64,000 bases of DNA from Neopestalotiopsis rosae (lineage: Eukaryota > Ascomycota > Sordariomycetes > Amphisphaeriales > Sporocadaceae), in assembly GCA_023078685.1 (NCBI GenBank), contig JALGAS010000001.1, positions 5,394,001-5,458,000 on the forward strand. The letters are read 5' to 3'. Positions 58,195-64,000 of this stretch are shown here, piece by piece (within the stretch, counting starts at the first letter, position 1; the number at the start of each line of letters is the position of its first letter). The position numbers were made by a program, and so were the translations under genes. The notes under the pieces were generated by a model, which was given only the letters and a program-made list of their open reading frames with translations, did not search any database and was not told the origin of the DNA.

Positions 58195-59692
58195 TTATAT
58201 GTGACCAACACCACACTTGGCTGGAACATTCACCAGAACCTCATCCACAGAGACGGGCGCAGCGACAGTCAGCCCCGCAAAGCTGTCAAAGAAGCTGGTA
58301 TCGGAGCGATTAAAGGTGCCAGAGCTGGCATAGTCATTGACCTCGCACGGCCGACCCAGCTTGGCGACGCAGTCGTCGCTAATGGTACTGTTGGCGCTAA
58401 AGAGCGGGATGGTGATGTCGTCGCCGACGATCTCGGTCACGTTGTCAAAGACGCAGCCCTCGAAGAGACCGCCCACGGTGGATCCGCCCTCGATGGCGTG
58501 GCCGCTGTTCTGCGCCCACACGCTGTTCACGGCGTGGAAAAGTGTGGCGCCGCTTAGAGCGGGACTACGGCCCGAGGTCATGTATACGTAGTTGTCTATT
58601 GGCAACAAGTATTAGTAGCTTGAGGCGATGGCCAGAAGGGTATGTGAACGTACTAAGGAACGTGATTTGATCACCGGTGCCAAGCAATTCCAATGTCCAG
58701 TAGTGATGGCCATTGCAGGTAGCCGAGTAGTTTGTGTGGCCATTGATGAAGTTGTTGGACCATGTCATCCTGGTGTTGGGACTGAAGCCAGTGACATAGT
58801 GCTGACGACCGATGTTCGAGGTCTGTACCAAGTAAATGTCAGTATGACCAAGGAAGAGAATATCTTGAGTTGCGCATTACCTCGACGTGGTCGATCCACA
58901 AGAGGTCCGTACCATACATGGTCAACGCATCTCCGCCCCATACGAACCTAGAAGAGTTACGTTAGGATTATAGGGTCAATATAGAGAATGGTTGCACTGA
59001 ACTCACATCGCATTGAGATCGGTGATGTGTATGTTCTGGATGATAATGTTTGAGACACCCGTCATATACAAGCCTTTGCCTCTGATGACGCCCGAGCTTC
59101 CTAAACCAATGAGCGTCTTATTCGAGTGTACGTATATGGGATTACCCGCGGCGTTATCGTAGGTGATGGTGACGTTGGCATTGTCTCCGCAGTAATTGAG
59201 CGTATTGATGGCCATCTGGCAACCCTCCTCAATGGTACCGAACGGAGCACATCCAAGCGCTGTCGTTGTTCCTTCGGTACCGACAAAGTCGTAGGTTCTG
59301 TTCAGCACAATGACTTGGGGCTCGTCGCTGCCCAGCAAAGCCATCAGCTCGTCGGTATCGGCAGGATAGACTGGAGTTGCATCGCCTCCACCGGTAACGC
59401 CCGAGGCGAATCCTTCTGGTGAACCGACGACGGACGGAAGAGATGTGTAAGTGGTGGTGGCAGACGATGCAGTGCTGGAAGTAATCGTTGCGCTACTCAA
59501 GGTACTGCTCTGGCTTATAGTGATTGTCGAGCTAACCGATGGGGAGTAGTTTGTGGCGCTCGCGCTATAAGGCAATGAGTAGGACGTAGCATTAGTGACG
59601 GCATAGGGAGCAGTGGTAGTCCGGTTTAGGGCGCGGCAAGCCGCACTGGCTAGATGAGCTAGTATAAAATTCAGAAATAAATGTTGCTTCAT
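58195..59692 (-). CDS. Secreted pectin lyase (PL1 family) with Ser/Thr-rich N-terminal spacer
   Basis: Four exons, 59692-59007, 58947-58881, 58822-58654 and 58595-58195, with introns of 58-59 nt, encode 440 residues. A signal peptide (about 1-18) is followed by a Ser/Thr-rich stretch (about 22-85). The catalytic domain then begins with the family block EGFASGVTGGGDATPVYP and continues with VIVLNRTYDFVGTEG and GCAPFG, typical of fungal pectin lyases rather than pectate lyases. Parallel beta-helix blocks follow (NPIYVHSNKTLIGLGSSGVIRGKGL, NIIIQNIHITDLN, GGDALTMYGTDLLWIDHVE). Tyr/Trp-rich HHYWTLELLGTGDQITF fits the aromatic binding cleft. The enzyme would cleave methylesterified homogalacturonan by beta-elimination outside the cell. 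Fungal homologues are usually about 380 residues; the extra length is the spacer. Confidence 0.9.
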
Positions 59693-60850
59693 GATGGCAA
59701 GTTGTTACGCGGCAAAAGGCTTGAGTGAGTTCTGGTTGACAACTCTCGAAGAGCTTGGCACGTCACAAAGCTATTGCAAGAAGATGTAGAGAACGTGGTG
59801 GTCTTCCAGGACCGAAAAGGAGCGTAGGGCAATGGAATTCAAAGAAAGAGTGTAAGGCTTGACAAACAAACCGAATGTAATAGTCTATCAAGAGAGCAAC
59901 ATGCTGAGCGGGTGCAAGTGTAGATACATATTCTATTGTTTGCCGTCTCCCGGTTGGCTTAACCGATATTAATCTGTCTGTCGGAATTAATTAAAGGAGT
60001 CGTGCCTGAGATCCATCCTGCTGCAGGGCCATTAATAATCCAACGGTGGCCTAGCATGGAGCAGAGTTGCGGCTGCTTCCGAGGCCGCTTGCCGCTTGCC
60101 GCTCAAGAGCCAAATACTGAGCCAGCCATCGATGTCGGCAGCTTGACAATAGAAGACCAATGATAACCATCATCATGCTATGACCGTGCTACTTAGCACC
60201 TCAACAGAGTCGCAAAGAGTTGTCGTGACAAGTCATAGCAGTAAAAAACCGTACAGTAGTATAGGACAATGGTAACCAAAAACTAAACGAATACGATCAA
60301 AACTGCAACGCAACCTTATTTGACATTAGCGCTCTTTCAGACAAGCAGTGGGGGGCTCGGAATATTCTAGCTGGGGACAAACACTTACCCAGACGCTATA
60401 CATGGGTGTAACCACGGTGGTGGAATACGCTAGAGTTTTCCGGCAGATGATTGTCAACATGGGTAAGCAGGACCTGAAACTGCTTTCGCCGAAACATTTC
60501 CTTTCGCCGTTGGGGAATTTTGCCAGGTGGGGATGTGTATAGGAGGGCCGAGGGAATCGGTAGTTGTGGATAGATGACAACCAGTATACTGGTACCGAGG
60601 CTCCAAGGACCTAAGATTGCCGAAAAGATGTCAGATCCAGGAGAGACATCGTTTGTCGGCGGTCATTTCGTCGAGGGAGGGCTTCTTTTCGGTTCAGCTT
60701 CTTCTCGAAATCGGCTTCTTTCGACGTCTCAACATATCATACCACGTCCCCAATTCGTCGCACGACCCGCTCCCCGATCACGCATGATGTCGCCCTCGAA
60801 GCCATGCTGTTGGATTGGCCTCAAGCAGCCTTCGTCTTGACATCGCTGCC
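59693..60850. other. Intergenic interval
   Basis: Promoter of the pectin lyase gene and 3' flank of the DUF3500 gene. No gene is supported. Confidence 0.45.
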
Positions 60851-61981
60851 TTATAAAGATTCGGACTCTTTCGTCAAGGTGCGACCATACGATCGGAGAG
60901 GATCTCTGTACATCGTGTGCACATGCATGGTCAAGTCGCCTCCAGGAAACTGAGGGGAGAATTCAATGAGAAGATTCGGCCCCTGTATGCGGAAATAAGA
61001 TGCGCCATTCCTGCCTTCTTCGTGCGTGCTAGGTCCACTCCAGGCGAAGTAAGTATGGCGAAGATCGGCTCGAATTTCTTGCAAGCGAGGCGCGGCATGG
61101 GCATCGTTGATGATGCCGGCCCATTCGGCAATGAGGTCGTGCAGCATATCTTGTTGTGTTTGGTTCAGCAGAGATGCCTTCAAGCCGGCTGCTGGCATGA
61201 GCTTGCCGTCTTCGCCCGGTCCAGACACGACATCGGAGACCGGATGATTGATTGTCGCTTTTGAACGTTGGTCGTCGTTGAATGAATTGAAAAGGACGAA
61301 TGCCTTGTCGTTCTCGTCAGCTAGCACCCGCTTGGCGACACCTGCCTCCGTGTAGTTGGCCGGCATTGCGCCCGTCAGAACAGGAGAAAGAACACCCTGA
61401 GCCCTGTACATGGCCATATTCAGCGCAAGATGGTGGCCACCGTATTGGATCATCCACAGGTCAGTCTGGCTTGGTTTTCCAAATATTGCGATCGTGTAGA
61501 AGGCACGTCCAGCGGCGTATGGTACACCCTCGTCGGCCAATGCTTGGTCGGAGCCCATGACATCTTGGACTTTGCGATATCCACGGTCGCTCAGCATCGT
61601 CCGCAACAGCTCCATCACAGCTTCATGCTGTTCTGAAGTTAGGTCTCCCAGACGCAGGCCCGGTCGAATGACATCGCTAGCTGGGAAATTGGACCAAACT
61701 GATTGTCCATATCGTTCACCAACAAAAATGAAGTTTGGATCATGAGAACTCGGAAAATGAGCGGGCACCGCACTTTCTTGTGGCTCGTAGGGGAAAAGGA
61801 CCTTTTCTTGCTGATTCGAGTCAAGCAGATTCAAAAAGGACTGTGCAGCGCTGGCGATTGCTACGGTTTGGGTTGTACCCAGCTCTTCCTGCGAATCCCC
61901 GGAGCAAGGACACATCGTCGCAAGCATGGATTTATATATAAAGGCCAACAAAGCAAGCGTTGAAAGAATTCGAAGTAACAT
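60851..61981 (-). CDS. Secreted DUF3500-family protein
   Basis: Intronless 376-residue protein beginning at an ATG. The N-terminus (LLRILSTLALLAFIY) is a signal peptide or anchor. The family pattern is clear: AQSFLNLLDSNQQEKVLFPY near 47-66, LRLGDLTSEQHEAVMELLRTMLSDRGY, FGKPSQTDLWMIQYGGHHLALNM, and a C-terminal TYFAWSGP with the RIQGPNLLIEFSPQ block. DUF3500 proteins occur in bacteria and fungi. The conserved GGHHLALN resembles a metal or active site, but no activity is established to my knowledge. Near the start there is a CPC motif (TMCPCSG), unusual so close to a signal peptide and possibly the mature N-terminus. Confidence 0.87.
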   Translation of the reverse strand: MLLRILSTLALLAFIYKSMLATMCPCSGDSQEELGTTQTVAIASAAQSFLNLLDSNQQEKVLFPYEPQESAVPAHFPSSHDPNFIFVGERYGQSVWSNFPASDVIRPGLRLGDLTSEQHEAVMELLRTMLSDRGYRKVQDVMGSDQALADEGVPYAAGRAFYTIAIFGKPSQTDLWMIQYGGHHLALNMAMYRAQGVLSPVLTGAMPANYTEAGVAKRVLADENDKAFVLFNSFNDDQRSKATINHPVSDVVSGPGEDGKLMPAAGLKASLLNQTQQDMLHDLIAEWAGIINDAHAAPRLQEIRADLRHTYFAWSGPSTHEEGRNGASYFRIQGPNLLIEFSPQFPGGDLTMHVHTMYRDPLRSYGRTLTKESESL

Positions 61982-62573
61982 GTCGATAAATTCACAATAG
62001 TCATTTTGGAAATTTCAGAAATGAACTGACAAAGGAGACGAAGATAAGTTGAGTTAAAGAAGTTACCATAAACGAAGTGGGTATCATCGCGGACTTACGA
62101 ACTTCACAGCTCGGAGTAAACTCGTACGCGTAGGCATAAAGCGGGGCACGATACTAATACACTTCAACTAGGACTGTTTAATCAATTTCAAATGGATGAT
62201 CAACGGCAACGGTGGTATTGTCGTTGAAGGAATCATGCGATTGACCATGGAACATTGTGTGAGCATAGCAAAGAGGTAGAGGTTGAACGGGAAATAGAGT
62301 AGCTCAAAAGGAGGTATTTTCGAGGGCCATTAAATCTCCAACGGTTGTTTTTGAACTGGCTAATCCCCTTTGAGGTTGGCTTGCTTCATTGAAAACGCCC
62401 CCTGCAGCCCAAAGAACTGGCCGGCTCAATAAGACGTGAAGCTCGATTTAGACTTTCTGCACGCATGTTTATTTCCGAGGCCCGATTCGTACCCTCACGG
62501 ACTCTGCCAGCACTGGTCAACACAACTCTAGTCGCCAGTGAATTTAGCTACTCACTCACTTGTCCTCGTTTCC
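61982..62573. other. Divergent intergenic interval
   Basis: These 592 bases lie between the DUF3500 gene (minus) and the F-box gene (plus). I see no other feature. Confidence 0.4.
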
Positions 62574-64000
62574 ATGACACTTTCTTTCCACTGTCAGATA
62601 TGTAGCATGGACATGTCCACTGCGCGCATCCGCACGGCCGGTGAGCCGCCAAGCGCAGCATGGGACACACGTGGTATGAATTACGTGGGTTTCTCCCAGT
62701 TCGTGGATTATAACGGAGACGCGTTCCAGGATCGCGAGTGTCGGCAGTGCACCACCGCAGATCGCACCCCGGCTGATATCGAGACTGCACTAGATCAGTC
62801 CCGCTGGCCGGATCATGAGAGTGAGAATGACGGCGAGTGGCTGCCAGATTCGCATTACTGCAGCGACAACGAGGCTCTTGAATATGATTCAGAAGTCGAT
62901 GGGTCCAGCATGTCAACGAAAAGCTCGTGCGAAATACATCATTGCAGCGACAGCGACAGTGATGCCCATGATGAGAGATATCCTCTCTCCGAGCTATATC
63001 AATCTCCGCCGCCCAAGCGGTTGCCGCGTGGAACTTGGCGCGATGGGTTCATCTATTATGGTGACGGGGTAGGCGTAAGAGTTTGGAAATCCGCTTTTGG
63101 AGGACTGACAGCTCCCCCAGAGCACGTTGCCTTCCCTTCATGTCAGAGCCTTCAAGGCATCAATGGAAACGTGTTGAGCGTGGCGCAGATGAAGAACTGC
63201 CGTAACCACCGTTTCCTTGTAGCAAGGCCTACGCAGCGGAAAGCAGAAGTTGACGACCAGCTTTTCGAAGCAAGCAGCCTATTTTGTCTAACAGGTGAGT
63301 CCAATGGCTCCTATGCGTTCATGCATCGGTACTTTTACCCGCCTCGCTATGGGCTGCGCGACATAACAGTCGCATGTGACATGTTGAACGAGCCGTGTGA
63401 TGTAAGATCTCCAGACCCCATCCGCCATTAAGCTCAACTTGCTTACTCCAGCAGACGTATGATGTATTATTTCCGCTCCCAGTGCACTCCTACTGTCTTG
63501 ATATGTATGCAAAAGTATCATACCGTCGATTTGGTCGGGTCGACCTAGATGGTATTTGGCACTGGCGTGAAATACAGAGTGATCCAGTCTCTTACGGCAT
63601 GGACGAGCTCATTCCCCTCCCACGACCGGAGATTGAACGCGGCCGTGAGCATATCGACCATCCTTGGTGTCATGTCCCCGGAGACGAGTGGATTGTTGCG
63701 AATCCGGTGGAGATCCCAGGGATTCTCACGGTTTTGGAAACATGCAAGTGCAGCAATGTTGCTGCGACTCAGACGCAGTCCCCCAAAGCCAAGATTTTGG
63801 TGCTTCCTGCCGAGCTTCTCGGCCACATCCTTTCCTTCCTCGACTTACCTGACCTTGATAGAGTGTCAGACACTTGCCGAAAACTCCGCAGTCATAGCAA
63901 TCAGTTCTTTGAAGCATCCATCATTCGGGACATGCCTTGGTTTTGGGAGCTGTTCGAACGCAACCACTATCCATCGTCACCTGATCGACCGGCTACGTGG
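62574..64000 (+). CDS. F-box protein, 3' truncated by the window edge
   Basis: Exon 1 is 62574-63401 and exon 2 begins at 63455 (or 63452 if the preceding CAG is exonic) and is open to the window end. At least 458 residues are visible. The upstream frame begins at a GTG at 62538; I start at the first ATG, MTLSFHC. The N-terminus has a CxxC (CQIC) and later CRQC, which may form a small zinc-binding site. A Ser/Asp/Glu-rich region (about 80-150) follows. The F-box LPAELLGHILSFLDLPDL with DRVSDTCRKLRS lies near residues 392-420, the middle to C-terminal position typical of filamentous-fungal F-box proteins of this type. It would link substrates to an SCF ubiquitin ligase. The substrate-recognition part lies beyond the window. 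Confidence 0.85.

Noticed and set aside
1..64000. CRISPR arrays, insertion sequences, intact transposons and rRNA genes
   Set aside because: None seen by eye; no regularly spaced repeats, transposase-like frames or rRNA-like segments were found.

Overview
The window is nuclear DNA of a filamentous ascomycete (Pezizomycotina). The evidence is short GT-AG introns, mostly 47-97 nt, with CT(A/G)AC-like branch points, and families typical of that group: a SesB-type esterase/NACHT protein, a HET-domain protein, a Zn2Cys6 factor, a PTH11-like receptor, sedolisin, GMC oxidoreductase and DUF3500. Secreted pectin lyase and a GH93-like arabinanase point to a plant-associated or plant-litter life, probably in the Sordariomycetes. 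That last step is inference; no marker here fixes the genus.

Layout. 0-5.5 kb: a six-exon NLR (esterase-NACHT-propeller), followed by about 3 kb with no convincing gene. 8.7-15.1 kb: secreted enzymes (GH93-like glycosidase, sedolisin, GMC oxidoreductase). 17-24.5 kb: a beta-rich orphan, an MFS exporter, a short Zn2Cys6 factor, a wax-synthase-like MBOAT acyltransferase and a LURP-one-type protein; this looks like a small metabolite or tailoring block with no backbone synthase in view. 26-30 kb: a small secreted protein and an Arg/Asp-rich orphan. 30-31.7 kb: an aromatic amino acid decarboxylase. 32.3-33.5 kb: two tRNA genes, Val(AAC) and intron-bearing Asn(GTT).

33.8-45.9 kb: a run of accessory genes with allorecognition flavour. 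It holds a HET protein, two head-to-head paralogous HGD-type kinase-like genes sharing an undescribed N-terminal domain, and a 1200-residue modular orphan. The orphan's stop codon is followed by 90 further open codons in the same frame. 48.8-55.3 kb: an APC amine permease, a secreted flavin amine oxidase and an O-methyltransferase. 56.8-62 kb: a PTH11-like seven-helix receptor, a pectin lyase with a Ser/Thr-rich spacer, and a DUF3500 protein. 62.6-64 kb: an F-box protein that runs off the window.

Exon structures were derived by hand from splice signals and frame continuity. Several long open frames start at GTG or TTG; in those cases I moved the start to the first supportable ATG or to an upstream exon.
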